NCBI GenBank assembly: GCA_002256345.1
Contig: NKIY01000003.1
Span: forward strand, 124,001-188,000
Source of the DNA: Bradyrhizobiaceae bacterium PARB1
Lineage (GTDB): Bacteria; Pseudomonadota; Alphaproteobacteria; Rhizobiales; Xanthobacteraceae
Length of the DNA stretch: 64,000 nt
Reading direction: 5' to 3'
Positions 53,122 to 61,842 of this stretch are shown piece after piece; positions within the stretch are counted from its first letter, which is position 1, and every line of letters begins with the position of its first letter. A program made the position numbers and the translations under genes. The notes under the pieces are model-generated. The model did not search any database and had not been told where the DNA came from. It saw nothing but the letters and a program-made list of their open reading frames with translations.

Positions 53122-53925
53122 ATGCCGAATACCCATTCCGCGCGCGCACTCGGCGACGCGCATCTGACGCAATTCGTCCGCGACGGTTACGTCAGGATAG
53201 ACGACGCCTTCCCCACGACGTTGGCTGACGAATGCCGCACCATCCTGTGGCACGACACCGGCTGCGATCCTGACAATCGCGACACATGGACAAAACCTGT
53301 CATCCGCCTCGGCTTTTATGGGCAACCGCCGTTCCGGATGGCGGCCAACACCACGGTGCTGCATCACGCCTATGACCAGCTCGTCGGCAGCGGCCGCTGG
53401 TTGCCGCCCGGCGGCCTCGGTACTTTCCCGATACGCTTCCCCTCGCCCGACGATCCGGGCGATACCGGCTGGCATGTGGATGTCTCTTTCGGCCTGGAGA
53501 ATCCGGACTTCATGGCATGGCGTGCCAATATCGTCTCGCATGGGCGCGCGCTGCTGATGCTGTTCCTGCTCTCCGATGTGAGCAAACATGACGCGCCGAC
53601 ACGTATCCGCGCCGGCTCACATCGCGACATCGCGCGCATCCTGGCGCCGCATGGCGAGGCCGGCCTGTCGCTGGGCGAACTCGCGGCCAACGGTTTTGCT
53701 GAGAGCGCACATCGGCCGGAAGTGCTGGCGACCGGAAGAGTTGGCACAGTCTATCTGTGCCATCCATTCCTGGTGCATTCCGCCCAGCCGCATCGCGGCA
53801 GCTTGCCGCGCTTCATGGCACAGCCGCCGCTATTGCCGACCAGCGATCTCCGGCTCGCCTCAAGCGATAGCGACTGCTCACCTGTCGAACTGGCGATCAA
53901 ACTGGCCTTGACCGAGGCGAACTGA
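53122..53925 (+). CDS. Phytanoyl-CoA dioxygenase (PhyH) family protein
   Basis: The 267-residue protein is a non-heme iron, 2-oxoglutarate-type oxygenase: the HxD iron ligands are in TGWHVDVSFG and the distal His in YLCHPFLVHSAQPHRG, followed by RFMAQPP with the likely 2-oxoglutarate Arg. The start has LTQFVRDGYVRIDDAFP, the usual family opening. The substrate is not predictable. It is convergent with the leftward envelope operon, with a hairpin between. Confidence 0.87.
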   Translation: MPNTHSARALGDAHLTQFVRDGYVRIDDAFPTTLADECRTILWHDTGCDPDNRDTWTKPVIRLGFYGQPPFRMAANTTVLHHAYDQLVGSGRWLPPGGLGTFPIRFPSPDDPGDTGWHVDVSFGLENPDFMAWRANIVSHGRALLMLFLLSDVSKHDAPTRIRAGSHRDIARILAPHGEAGLSLGELAANGFAESAHRPEVLATGRVGTVYLCHPFLVHSAQPHRGSLPRFMAQPPLLPTSDLRLASSDSDCSPVELAIKLALTEAN

Positions 53926-53969
53926 ATCCGACCGCGCCATTATCAAACGCTGGCGGCGCCACAATCCTG

Positions 53970-53999
53970 CACTTCCGGGCTGCATGCGGCCCGGAAGTG
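53970..53999. terminator. Hairpin between convergent PhyH and envelope operon
   Basis: CACTTCCGGGC (53970-53980) pairs perfectly with GCCCGGAAGTG (53989-53999). No T-tract follows on either side, so it may be a Rho-type or mRNA-stabilising hairpin. Confidence 0.55.
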
Positions 54000-54007
54000 T
54001 GCGTCGC

Positions 54008-54475
54008 CTAGTCCTTTGCCAGATTGAGCGAGAACCGTAGATTGATTGGCTGCAGCATCTCCGGCGGCGGCGCTTCGCCGACATTGCCGCGCGTGAGCAC
54101 GGTACGCAGGTCGTTGTTGGCACGCTCGTCCTTGAACGGCGCAAACGACACCTTCTCAACGCTTCCGTCCGGATTCAGCCACGCTTTGACGACGATCGAG
54201 GCCGGTGCGCCGTTGGCGGTGCCGCCGGTTTCCTTCAGCCAGGTGCGAAAGCGATTGGCTATCGCCTCGTCGGCACCCATCCATTCCTCGAAGCGATACT
54301 TCACCAGTTTGGAAAACTGCCCCCAGGATGGCGGCGCCGCGTCCGGGCTGCGATAATCGAGCCCTTGAGCAACAACCGGCGTCGCCGCGATGGAGACAAT
54401 GCCGAGAGATGCGAGCAAGGTACGAAGCTTGCTCGACTTTTCGGGGGGCCCAGATGAACCGTTCAATCGTGACAT
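54008..54475 (-). CDS. Exported TonB C-terminal-domain-like protein without membrane anchor
   Basis: The 155-residue protein has an N-terminal hydrophobic signal (LLASLGIVSIAATPVVAQ) and one domain with FEEWMGADEAIANRFRTWLK, VVKAWLNPDGSVEKVSFAPF, a two-N/D turn and EAPPPEMLQPINLRFSLNL. The same skeleton is in the C-terminus of the TonB protein at 60628-61353 (FRIWADNTGRISRVELV, LREPPPNDMPMPINVRA). It is thus a free-standing TonB_C-like domain, presumably periplasmic. It is the last gene of the leftward envelope operon, 13 bases after the protease. Confidence 0.75.
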   Translation of the reverse strand: MSRLNGSSGPPEKSSKLRTLLASLGIVSIAATPVVAQGLDYRSPDAAPPSWGQFSKLVKYRFEEWMGADEAIANRFRTWLKETGGTANGAPASIVVKAWLNPDGSVEKVSFAPFKDERANNDLRTVLTRGNVGEAPPPEMLQPINLRFSLNLAKD

Positions 54476-54488
54476 CGCAATATTTCCT

Positions 54489-55307
54489 CTAGTTCAGGCA
54501 AACGACGCGTGCGGAGATGCTCGCCGCACGATGGGCACGCGATGCTGATCCACTGAGTTGCGGACGATCATCCTCCTGCGGCCGAACATTGCTCGATGCC
54601 AGGAATGACTTTGCCCCGGCGGCACCGACTGCAAGCACGCGATTGACATTCGTCTTGCGGCTGATAACGCCTTCGACGAGACCACGGGAGTCCAGCACCG
54701 GCGCACCGCTCGCGCCGAAGGTCACCGTAGAAGTGATGGCGATATGGCCGGCCTCGTCGCCGCCCGAGGTCTTGCTGACCGATGCATTGGCAAGTGTGCC
54801 ACCACGGGTCACCATGGTCGGTAAAGTGGCGTAGTCTGCTGCAAACACCATGTCATTGACGGACGACGTGACAGTGCGCGGGAACACCGCAGCGATACCG
54901 CGCGTCTTCGGTGTCCGCAGCAATGCGAGGTCATAGGGCGTCGACACCGCGACAAGCCGCGCAGTCATGCTGCGCCCTTCCTTGTGCACGACGATGCGGC
55001 CACAACCCTGCACCACATGCCGCGCAGTCAGAAAATGACCGTTGTCATCCACAAAGAAGCCGGTGCCAGCACGCTCGCCGCGTTCAACCGGCGGCAGATC
55101 AGCACGCGTCAACGGCTTGGGCGGCGACAATGACGGCGTTTCAGTCCGAGCTGGCAGCAGGAATTGCGATGACGCCGGCGATGCAGCGCAGACCACCACG
55201 ACAACTGCAGTGAATGCGCAGACGTAGCGCCATTGATACAGGCTCGGGGCCCCCGCGCACCGATCCCCGGTCATCGACACAATTCGCGTCGGCACGAGAC
55301 CAGACAT
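54489..55307 (-). CDS. Trypsin-like serine protease, exported
   Basis: The 272-residue protein has a membrane or signal segment (VCAFTAVVVVVCAASPASSQ) and an S1-type protease domain: His in GHFLTARHVVQGCGR, Asp in STPYDLALLRTP and Ser in TFGASGAPVLDSRG. The active-site block reads GASGAP instead of GDSGGP or GNSGGP, with Ala before Ser and Ala after the Gly. No PDZ domain follows. The start is uncertain: ATG 55307 is used; ATG 55274 would also fit. It overlaps the gene before it by a few bases. Confidence 0.8.
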   Translation of the reverse strand: MSGLVPTRIVSMTGDRCAGAPSLYQWRYVCAFTAVVVVVCAASPASSQFLLPARTETPSLSPPKPLTRADLPPVERGERAGTGFFVDDNGHFLTARHVVQGCGRIVVHKEGRSMTARLVAVSTPYDLALLRTPKTRGIAAVFPRTVTSSVNDMVFAADYATLPTMVTRGGTLANASVSKTSGGDEAGHIAITSTVTFGASGAPVLDSRGLVEGVISRKTNVNRVLAVGAAGAKSFLASSNVRPQEDDRPQLSGSASRAHRAASISARVVCLN

Positions 55308-55314
55308 CGGCGTT

Positions 55315-55698
55315 CTATTGTCGGGGTGTGGTGCCGAAGACCGGCTGCGGCACGCGGAACGGCACCACGGAGCGACCGAAATTGGAGCCATATTGCTGCT
55401 GAACCGCGGGAATATTGACGATGCCCAGCTTGGTATCGGATGAACGGGCGTCGATCGGCGGCAAATTCAGGTTCGGAGCGACCTTGTCGACGTCGCGCCG
55501 CAGGCTCTCGTTGAGACAGCCATAGCTACGCGCTCCGCCGATCTCGACATCGACGCAGCGCTCGAAGGTTCGCATCGGCGCCGGCTGACCGCCGATGATG
55601 AGCTCGGGCTTGGGCTCGACAGGTGGCGGCTGTTGCGCAACGGCTGGCATGGCCATAGCCATCAACAGAAATGCGGAAAGTCGGGCGATCATGCGCAT
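55315..55698 (-). CDS. Exported protein of unknown function, 127 residues
   Basis: A signal peptide (MIARLSAFLLMAMAMPAVAQ) precedes a Pro-rich start and a short domain with two Cys in MRTFERCVDVEIGGARSYGC, likely forming one disulfide, then LNESLRRDVDKVAPNL. It should be periplasmic. I do not recognise a family. Its ATG overlaps the stop of the lytic transglycosylase gene by one base (TAATG), so translation is coupled. Confidence 0.7.
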   Translation of the reverse strand: MRMIARLSAFLLMAMAMPAVAQQPPPVEPKPELIIGGQPAPMRTFERCVDVEIGGARSYGCLNESLRRDVDKVAPNLNLPPIDARSSDTKLGIVNIPAVQQQYGSNFGRSVVPFRVPQPVFGTTPRQ

Positions 55699-56546
55699 TA
55701 CTTTCCTGGCATTCGCGAAGTGTTGACCTGGATGGCAACCTGCGCGAGGCGGTTATTCAGGGCGGCGAAATCCACACGTCCGCTGCCGCCAAGGGTTAGG
55801 CAGCGCTTGCGGCAGGTCGCCATGGCAAGCGCACTACCGCCGCCACCGGGGCGGAAGCCGAAGGTCGCAACCGGCACGCTGCCGGTGACCGGATAGCCCT
55901 TGGCCACCAGCCGCGCGCGGGCCTTGGTACAGTAATCGACCGATAGCTGGGAGAACCGCGTTTCGCCGTGACCGGCGCGATACTTCATGAGCGCGGTGCA
56001 CAGATCGCCGCCGGCTTTGGCCCAAGCCTGCGCAAGATAGATTACACCGTATTTGATATTGATTTCCGGTGCGGCGAAATCCGTCATCGAACCGGTATAG
56101 CCGAGCATACGGGCCGTCGGCGGCATCACCTGCATCAGGCCGATCTCGCCGTCCGCGCCGATCCTGGTCGGGTCGTAGCCACTCTCCACGCCCATGACTG
56201 CTTCGGCGACGTCAGCCGGCAAACTGGTATTGCGCACCTCGCGCTCAATCAGTGCCCGGTAAAGGGCACGCGGATTGGCCGCACGGATCGGGGTCGAGGA
56301 GACCATAGGTGATGCCGGCGGTGCATCGGCACGCTCGGCGGAGGGCTGGGCAGCCTCCGATCCGGCGGCGTCCGATTGCTTTTGCCCGGCCTCGGTCTCC
56401 ACCGAGGCCACGCGCACTTTACTGCTGGCCGGCTCCGCTCGAACCGAAACAGCGAGGACCGACAGCAAGCCGGCAGCAAGCATCACCGTGGCACCCGAGC
56501 GGAGAGTGCCACGACCAATGCTCGAAACAAAACGGCCTGCTGTCAT
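55698..56546 (-). CDS. Lytic transglycosylase (SLT domain)
   Basis: The 282-residue exported protein has a hydrophobic N-terminal segment (GATVMLAAGLLSVLAVSVRA), a linker of about 70 residues rich in Ala, Ser and Glu, and a goose-type lysozyme-like SLT domain: catalytic Glu in VMGVESGYDPTRIGADGEIG followed by LMQVMPPTARMLGY and IKYGVIYLAQAW. It cleaves glycan strands of peptidoglycan. ATG 56546 is 13 bases after the YbjN gene; longer in-frame starts would overlap it. Inside an ExbBD/TonB/porin operon it may open the cell wall for the complex. Confidence 0.88.
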   Translation of the reverse strand: MTAGRFVSSIGRGTLRSGATVMLAAGLLSVLAVSVRAEPASSKVRVASVETEAGQKQSDAAGSEAAQPSAERADAPPASPMVSSTPIRAANPRALYRALIEREVRNTSLPADVAEAVMGVESGYDPTRIGADGEIGLMQVMPPTARMLGYTGSMTDFAAPEINIKYGVIYLAQAWAKAGGDLCTALMKYRAGHGETRFSQLSVDYCTKARARLVAKGYPVTGSVPVATFGFRPGGGGSALAMATCRKRCLTLGGSGRVDFAALNNRLAQVAIQVNTSRMPGK

Positions 56547-56559
56547 CAATCCAGACCTA

Positions 56560-57060
56560 TCAAGCCACCTTGGCTTCGGCAGGCACTTCTTCCGGCGCCG
56601 CAGGAGCGACATCGGCAGCCTTGTCCGAGGTGATCTTCTGAAGCTCTTCGCGGAGATAGGGCACGAGCGCCTGCACCAGGTGATCCCAGATCTCGACCTG
56701 CGCGCGCACATAGTTCGGTGCGACGCCGCCGATCAGCGAGACATCCATGGTCATGGCGAGGAAGCCCGGCACAAGCTGCAGGCGGCCAAAGCGGCGCAGC
56801 GCGTTCCAACGGTTGACGATATCGAGCGGCAATTCGCCTTCAACGTTCAGCCAGGCGCTGAAGGTAAAATCGACGAAGCTCTTTTCGTCGGAGGCCAGAC
56901 GGTTACCCGGACGGACGTCGAAAGCGAATCCGGCGGTCGACGAACGAAGCAGCGAAACATTGGCCGCGGCGTCGGACACGAGGTCGACCCGGTAACCCGC
57001 GTTCTGCATCAGATCACGCAGCGATTCCAGCGTCAGGCTGGCGAGATTGGTGTCGGACAT
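56560..57060 (-). CDS. YbjN-domain protein
   Basis: The 166-residue protein reads SLTLESLRDLMQNAGYRVDL and ends in SLIGGVAPNYVRAQVEIWDHLVQALV, the two halves of the YbjN fold (a type III secretion chaperone-like fold). No signal peptide is seen, so it is cytoplasmic. An Ala/Glu/Pro tail follows. YbjN proteins are linked to sensory and stress functions without a defined activity; in this operon a chaperone role for an exported partner is possible. Confidence 0.78.
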   Translation of the reverse strand: MSDTNLASLTLESLRDLMQNAGYRVDLVSDAAANVSLLRSSTAGFAFDVRPGNRLASDEKSFVDFTFSAWLNVEGELPLDIVNRWNALRRFGRLQLVPGFLAMTMDVSLIGGVAPNYVRAQVEIWDHLVQALVPYLREELQKITSDKAADVAPAAPEEVPAEAKVA

Positions 57061-57071
57061 ACTGATACTCC

Positions 57072-58112
57072 TTAGTTCTTCTTGCCATCGAGGAGCTTGG
57101 CGAGAGCCAGCTCATTGATGATCGGCGGTTGCTGCTTCAGAAGTTCGGCGACATAGGCTTGCCGCAACTGGGCAGCGCGCTGCTGGCGAATCTGGCGGAC
57201 CAGCGCATCGCGAACTTCCGGCAAGGTGCGCGTATACGGCACTTTTGTGTCGATCAGACGAATGAAGTGAATGCCATCGTCCAAGGTGATCGGCTCGGAC
57301 ACAGCGCCCTTGGCGAGGCCGGCGATCTGCGTGCGGATTTCCGGACGAATCTGATCTTCGGGCAGAAGGCCGAGATCTCCACCGCGCTCGCCGCTATCCT
57401 TGGCCGCGCTATCCGCACGGGCAATGGCCGCGAAATCGGCGCCTGGCGCCTTCAGCTTCTTCTGCACCTCATCCGCCTTCTTCTTGGCGGCATCTGCGGT
57501 GGCCTTGTCGGCATCCTTCGGCAGAGCGATATAGATCTGACCGAGCTGATACTGCCGCGGCACCAGGAACGAGGCGCGGTTGGCATCGTAGACCTTCTGC
57601 AGGTCGTCATCGCTCGGGAAATTCGCCGGCGGGTTCGAAACGGACTGCAGATAGAGTTCGACCAGCGCGTTGTCGCGCACTTTCTCCAGCTGGGCTTCGA
57701 TCTGAGGCTGCTTGTCCCACTTCTTGGCAGCCAGCTCCTGCATCACGAGGCGGTTCGACAGCATCACGCGTACGGCCTGGCTGAGCAAAGTCGGATCCTG
57801 CGCCAGCGCTGCCTGCTCGCGCGGACCAAGAGTCGCGATGAAGGTGCGCATATCGTCGGCACTGATATCGCTGTTGCCGACCCGCGCGACGACCTCACCT
57901 GAGGACTTTGCGGCAGCGACGGTGTTCGACGCCGCCGGAGCCGCGGCAGGCGCAGCTGCCGGGCGAGCCGGCTGCTTGGCCGGAGCCGGAGCTGGTGCCT
58001 GCGCGACCCGGGGCTGCGGCGCGGTCTGAGCATAGACCGGCGACAAAGCGAGAGCCGAAACGACGGCAACACCGGTCGCAGTCGCGAGCGTAAGGGAAGA
58101 GCGGAAACGCAT
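57072..58112 (-). CDS. Periplasmic parvulin-type peptidyl-prolyl isomerase
   Basis: The 346-residue exported protein has a signal peptide (LATATGVAVVSALALSPVYA), an Ala/Pro linker, a SurA/PpiD-type N-terminal chaperone region (EVVARVGNSDISADDMRTFI) and a parvulin domain at about residues 185-290 (YQLGQIYIALPKDADKATAD, GGDLGLLPEDQIRPEI, LDDGIHFIRLIDTKV). Such proteins fold outer-membrane barrels. It lies four bases or less from the coiled-coil gene (TAATG overlap) and two genes from a putative porin, its likely client. Confidence 0.88.
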   Translation of the reverse strand: MRFRSSLTLATATGVAVVSALALSPVYAQTAPQPRVAQAPAPAPAKQPARPAAAPAAAPAASNTVAAAKSSGEVVARVGNSDISADDMRTFIATLGPREQAALAQDPTLLSQAVRVMLSNRLVMQELAAKKWDKQPQIEAQLEKVRDNALVELYLQSVSNPPANFPSDDDLQKVYDANRASFLVPRQYQLGQIYIALPKDADKATADAAKKKADEVQKKLKAPGADFAAIARADSAAKDSGERGGDLGLLPEDQIRPEIRTQIAGLAKGAVSEPITLDDGIHFIRLIDTKVPYTRTLPEVRDALVRQIRQQRAAQLRQAYVAELLKQQPPIINELALAKLLDGKKN

Positions 58113-58705
58113 TATTGAGTAACCTTCTGCTCGAGCAGTTTGTCTTCGTAGTCCTGCAGGATGTTCTGAACCTCGACACGGCGTACACCGGTCAGAGGTT
58201 CATTGATAACCGCGATATCGCCGAAAGAGACCCCTTCATAGCGACGCAGCAGCTCGCGCCCGACTTTCATGAGCTGACCGTTTTTGGCGACACAGCTCTT
58301 GGTGCTGGCCTTGTAGGCGATCGACTCTCCCTCGAATTTGGCGCGCTCCGCGTCCTTGGCGCGCGCCACCGTTGCGGCTTCTTCATAGGCCGCCTTCCAC
58401 TTCTCAAGCGTCTGGTTACGATCTTCCAGACGCTGGTTGAATTCGTCCACCGCCTCGCGGTGCATCTTCTCGATTTCCTTGACCTGGGCCTTGGCTGCCG
58501 CGATCTGCGAATTGAGCGCAGCCTTCTCGCGTTCGGCTTCGGCGACCTTGCCCTGTAGGGACGCCCGCTGGTCTTCCAGCGAGCGCGTCTGGGCGGTCAG
58601 GCTGCGCAGGGCTTCGCGCAGCTTGTCGGTCTCCGATTGCGCACGGGCCTCGACACTGGCCAGTGACGCAACGATCGCAGCAATCGTCAGGATCTGTTTG
58701 CGCAT
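58112..58705 (-). CDS. Periplasmic coiled-coil protein
   Basis: The 197-residue protein has a signal peptide (LTIAAIVASLASVEARAQ) and about 100 residues of continuous heptad repeats (LRSLTAQTRSLEDQRASLQG to KAAYEEAATVARAKDAERA). A small C-terminal domain with one Cys (STKSCVAKNGQLMKVGRELL) ends the chain. It could act as a periplasmic strut or adaptor linking inner and outer membrane. It starts two bases after the porin stop and is translationally coupled to the isomerase. No family name is known to me. Confidence 0.78.
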   Translation of the reverse strand: MRKQILTIAAIVASLASVEARAQSETDKLREALRSLTAQTRSLEDQRASLQGKVAEAEREKAALNSQIAAAKAQVKEIEKMHREAVDEFNQRLEDRNQTLEKWKAAYEEAATVARAKDAERAKFEGESIAYKASTKSCVAKNGQLMKVGRELLRRYEGVSFGDIAVINEPLTGVRRVEVQNILQDYEDKLLEQKVTQ

Positions 58706-58707
58706 GA

Positions 58708-60567
58708 TCAGAACTTCGCGTTCAGGTCGAACTGGACGATGTCAACCGAGTACGGACCACCGGCGATGTTGTTGGCGCTCATGTAACGGAGTGAGGCCCA
58801 CACATTGTCGGAGAGACCAAGATTGCCACCGATGAAGTAACCCTTGAGATTGGTACCGCCGAGGCCGAAGTCTGAGTCGACGAAGGCGTCGATCATGGCG
58901 TCGGATTCGAGATACTTGTAGCCAACGTGGACATTCCAATCCCACAGACTCTTGACCTGCTTGTGACCAACGGTCACGCGGGTCATCCAGCCCTGGTTGC
59001 CGCCGTTGAACGGACCGGTACTGCCGTCGGGGGTTGGTGCGTTGTTGTTAGCAAGGCTCGGACCAAAGGCATTGGTGAGCGAAAGAGCGTTGATCGCGTT
59101 CCGATCAAAAGCGGTATTGTTGACATATTCGCCGTCGATCACGACATGGACCGGATGGAAGTCGCCGAGATCAACCTGACCACTGACAACGACTGGACGG
59201 AACTGGCTGGCGAGGCCGAAATACTGATAGGCAGGCTGTTGCGCAGGGTTGGTTAGCGAAGGATCCGCCAAAATGTTCCGCAGGGTGCGATACGTATTGC
59301 CCTTTTGCGCGAAGGATGGACGCGTCTGGTCGGTATCGCAGACATCCGCGGTTCCGAACACGTAGCATGGCGTTGAACCGCGGCCCTGAGTGTTTGTGAA
59401 GTCGTAATATGCGACACCGAGGCGGAAACTGGACTGTGGGTCGAACTTCACGCCGACGCCGGCCTGCACGCCATACATCCACTTGTCATTACTCGGGAAC
59501 TTGCCTGGAAGGCCGTCCTTGATCAGATTCTGGTCGATATTGTAGCCGACATTCAGGTCACTGTTGAAGGTCGGGAACGCGCCGGCGACGATGAACGGAG
59601 TGATGCCCGGAGACACTTCATGCTTCAACTGAGCTGCGAAACCGTCGAAGCCGAGATCGCGGTGGAATACCAGATCAGTCGGCGACCAGAACGGGTTGTC
59701 GAAACGACCAACCGAGAAGCTGAAGTCGCTGGACGGCTGATACCGAATAAACGCGCGGTCGAGCCACAAGGCATATTTGGAGAAGTTGCCTCCATTGCTG
59801 CCCATGGTCTGGTTCAGCGAGACCGGTGAATTGCTGTCGCCGCTGGCAAAGCGGAAGCCTGCCAGTACATTGTCCGCGATATCGATGTCGGCGCCGACGC
59901 GCAGGCGGAAGCGCGCACGATCTCGGTCCTGGCTCGTGTTCAAGGTCGGCGCGAAGTACGGATTAGCGTCCGACAGATCATACGGATTTCCCGTATTGAT
60001 CGAATTGAAATTGACCAGACGCGGATCGTTGCCCGTCGGGAAGAATTGCCCCTCGTAACGGGCACGGATATCACCGCTGAAGCGGATGCGTTGCGCCCAT
60101 TCCGGATACTTGCCCGGAGAGGCCCAGTTTTCCTTCTCGGCCTTGGCCATCACTTCGCGCTTGATCTCGTCGCGCAGTTGGCGCTTCACGATTTCCGGCA
60201 CATAGGTGACGTGCTTGGTGCCAGGAGGCGAGGCAGCAGCGGCCGCGGCGGTCGCCGCCTTCGCGGCCTCTTCCGCACGAGCGGACGCACCCTTGGCAGC
60301 TTCACGCTGCACGTACGACTCATCCTCGGCCTGCTTGATCAGGGCGGTGCCCTGCTCTTCGGTGATCACGCCCTGCTTGATCAGCAGGTTGACCAGGCTG
60401 GTGGTCGAATTCGGCGCAACCGGCTTCGCACGCGACACCTGGGGACGCTTGGCCTTGCCCGTCGCTTCGCCGTCCTGTGCCAGAGCCGGCACGGCGAGGG
60501 TCAGCGCGCACATCGATACTGCGAGCGGCAGCACACGCCGGGCGGTATCGGTCTTTTTGTCGAACAT
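58708..60567 (-). CDS. Putative outer-membrane porin (Porin_5-like)
   Basis: The 619-residue protein has a signal peptide (PLAVSMCALTLAVPALAQ), a periplasmic N-terminal part with a helical segment (TSLVNLLIKQGVITEEQGTA) and an Ala-rich coiled stretch, then from about residue 155 a beta barrel of alternating strands starting RIRFSGDIRARYEGQFFP and ending with a terminal Phe (DIVQFDLNAKF), the signal for barrel assembly. The layout fits the Porin_5 family. The helical N-terminus could reach peptidoglycan or the TonB-like proteins encoded beside it. The substrate is unknown. Confidence 0.85.
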   Translation of the reverse strand: MFDKKTDTARRVLPLAVSMCALTLAVPALAQDGEATGKAKRPQVSRAKPVAPNSTTSLVNLLIKQGVITEEQGTALIKQAEDESYVQREAAKGASARAEEAAKAATAAAAAASPPGTKHVTYVPEIVKRQLRDEIKREVMAKAEKENWASPGKYPEWAQRIRFSGDIRARYEGQFFPTGNDPRLVNFNSINTGNPYDLSDANPYFAPTLNTSQDRDRARFRLRVGADIDIADNVLAGFRFASGDSNSPVSLNQTMGSNGGNFSKYALWLDRAFIRYQPSSDFSFSVGRFDNPFWSPTDLVFHRDLGFDGFAAQLKHEVSPGITPFIVAGAFPTFNSDLNVGYNIDQNLIKDGLPGKFPSNDKWMYGVQAGVGVKFDPQSSFRLGVAYYDFTNTQGRGSTPCYVFGTADVCDTDQTRPSFAQKGNTYRTLRNILADPSLTNPAQQPAYQYFGLASQFRPVVVSGQVDLGDFHPVHVVIDGEYVNNTAFDRNAINALSLTNAFGPSLANNNAPTPDGSTGPFNGGNQGWMTRVTVGHKQVKSLWDWNVHVGYKYLESDAMIDAFVDSDFGLGGTNLKGYFIGGNLGLSDNVWASLRYMSANNIAGGPYSVDIVQFDLNAKF

Positions 60568-60627
60568 CGGATCAAGTCCCCTGCTAGTCGAAGTGATGTT
60601 TGCCTGGCCGTCCCCCGGCCGGGCGAA

Positions 60628-61353
60628 TTACGTTGGCTTGCGTCCGGTCGCCCGGACATTGATGGGCATCGGCATGTCGTTCGGCGGCGGTTCCCGCAGC
60701 GTCAGACGACCGATGACGTCGTTGCGAATGGCGGCATCCACCTCGGCGCTACCGCTCGAATTGACGAGCTCAACGCGGCTGATGCGGCCGGTATTGTCGG
60801 CCCAGATGCGGAATTGCAGCTGCATCACTGCATTCTTGGTCCGCTCGTTGGCACGGATCGCCGCTTCGATCTGCGTCTGCACGATCGAGGCGTACCAGCC
60901 GAATTTGCTGCCGCCGCCACCGCGGCCGCCATATGGGTTGCCACCAACCTTGCTGCCCAGATTGAACAGGTCGCCCGGACCGGTGGCCTTGGCGTCGAGT
61001 GACAACGGGCCCGGCGGCTCCTCGTTCTTGGCGTCCTTGACCGGCTCGTCGGCGGGCTTTTCCGGCGGCTTCTCGTCGAGCGGCTGCTCGATCATCTTGG
61101 TCTCTTCCGTCACCTTCGGCTGTTCGAGCATTTTCTGCTCGGGTGGCGGTGGTGGCGGGGGCGGCGGAATGATGTTGACCACCGTGAGTTCGCGCACCTG
61201 CTTCGGCGCAGGCATGTCGCTGCCACTCATCACGATGTACCAGCCGCCCCCGAGCACCATCATGATGACAGCAACCACCGCGCCATAGCGCAGATAGGCG
61301 CCGCGATTGCTGGCGGGCTCGATGTCCGTGCGTTTTTCGGACGGCTTCTTCAC
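60628..61353 (-). CDS. tonB: TonB-family energy transducer
   Basis: The 241-residue protein has a short cytoplasmic start, one membrane helix (YLRYGAVVAVIMMVLGGGWYI), a periplasmic Pro-rich region (NIIPPPPPPPPPEQKM followed by Pro/Glu/Lys repeats) and a C-terminal TonB_C domain (FGWYASIVQTQIEAAIRANE, FRIWADNTGRISRVELV). It would carry ExbBD-derived energy to an outer-membrane partner. GTG 61353 has GGAGG upstream and overlaps the stop of the previous gene; longer in-frame starts are Arg-rich and unlikely. No TonB-dependent receptor is in the window, but a porin follows. Confidence 0.9.
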   Translation of the reverse strand: MKKPSEKRTDIEPASNRGAYLRYGAVVAVIMMVLGGGWYIVMSGSDMPAPKQVRELTVVNIIPPPPPPPPPEQKMLEQPKVTEETKMIEQPLDEKPPEKPADEPVKDAKNEEPPGPLSLDAKATGPGDLFNLGSKVGGNPYGGRGGGGSKFGWYASIVQTQIEAAIRANERTKNAVMQLQFRIWADNTGRISRVELVNSSGSAEVDAAIRNDVIGRLTLREPPPNDMPMPINVRATGRKPT

Positions 61354-61835
61354 GATGCGGCCTCCAGCACGGCGTCGTCGGACAATTTCTCGACGACGTA
61401 TTGCAGAACGAATTTTACCACTGCGTCGAAATCCGTTGTCTGGATGATCATCCGCGTGCCGCTCGGCGCTTCGATCACCAGATTGAACTCCGCGCTGGGT
61501 GCGTCGAATTCGACATAGGCACTCTCGTCGATCGAAAGGCGCAGCGCCGGATGCTGCGACAGCGTCAGCGACAGGCGTTCGCATTGCGGTACCAGCTCAG
61601 CGACGCGGCGACGCAACAGTTCGGCGAGCCGAACGAGCAGCGCTTCGCCGCGCAGCGGGAATGGCAACACGATGCCGGACTCCTGACAGAGACCTGCATC
61701 GGGCGGCGACAGCGGAGCAATGTCACCCTGCCCCGCTTGCTCGCCGGCCGTTCCGGACGCAGCACGGCGCAGCCAGGCCCACAGGGTCGCGAACGCACCC
61801 TTGGTATGGTCGTCTATGTGGCTGGCAGTCTGCAT
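61350..61835 (-). CDS. Cytoplasmic protein of unknown function between exbD and tonB
   Basis: The 161-residue soluble protein has no signal or membrane segment. Its C-terminal half is LSLTLSQHPALRLSIDESAY, VEFDAPSAEFNLVIEAPSGT and ETTDFDAVVK-like strands, suggesting a small alpha/beta domain; the N-terminal half is Gly/Ala-rich. Overlaps with neighbours (8 bases from the exbD stop, GTGA overlap with tonB) show it is an integral part of the ExbBD-TonB set. I know no family; a cytosolic regulator of the motor is a guess. Confidence 0.72.
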   Translation of the reverse strand: MQTASHIDDHTKGAFATLWAWLRRAASGTAGEQAGQGDIAPLSPPDAGLCQESGIVLPFPLRGEALLVRLAELLRRRVAELVPQCERLSLTLSQHPALRLSIDESAYVEFDAPSAEFNLVIEAPSGTRMIIQTTDFDAVVKFVLQYVVEKLSDDAVLEAAS

Positions 61836-61842
61836 CACGGCG

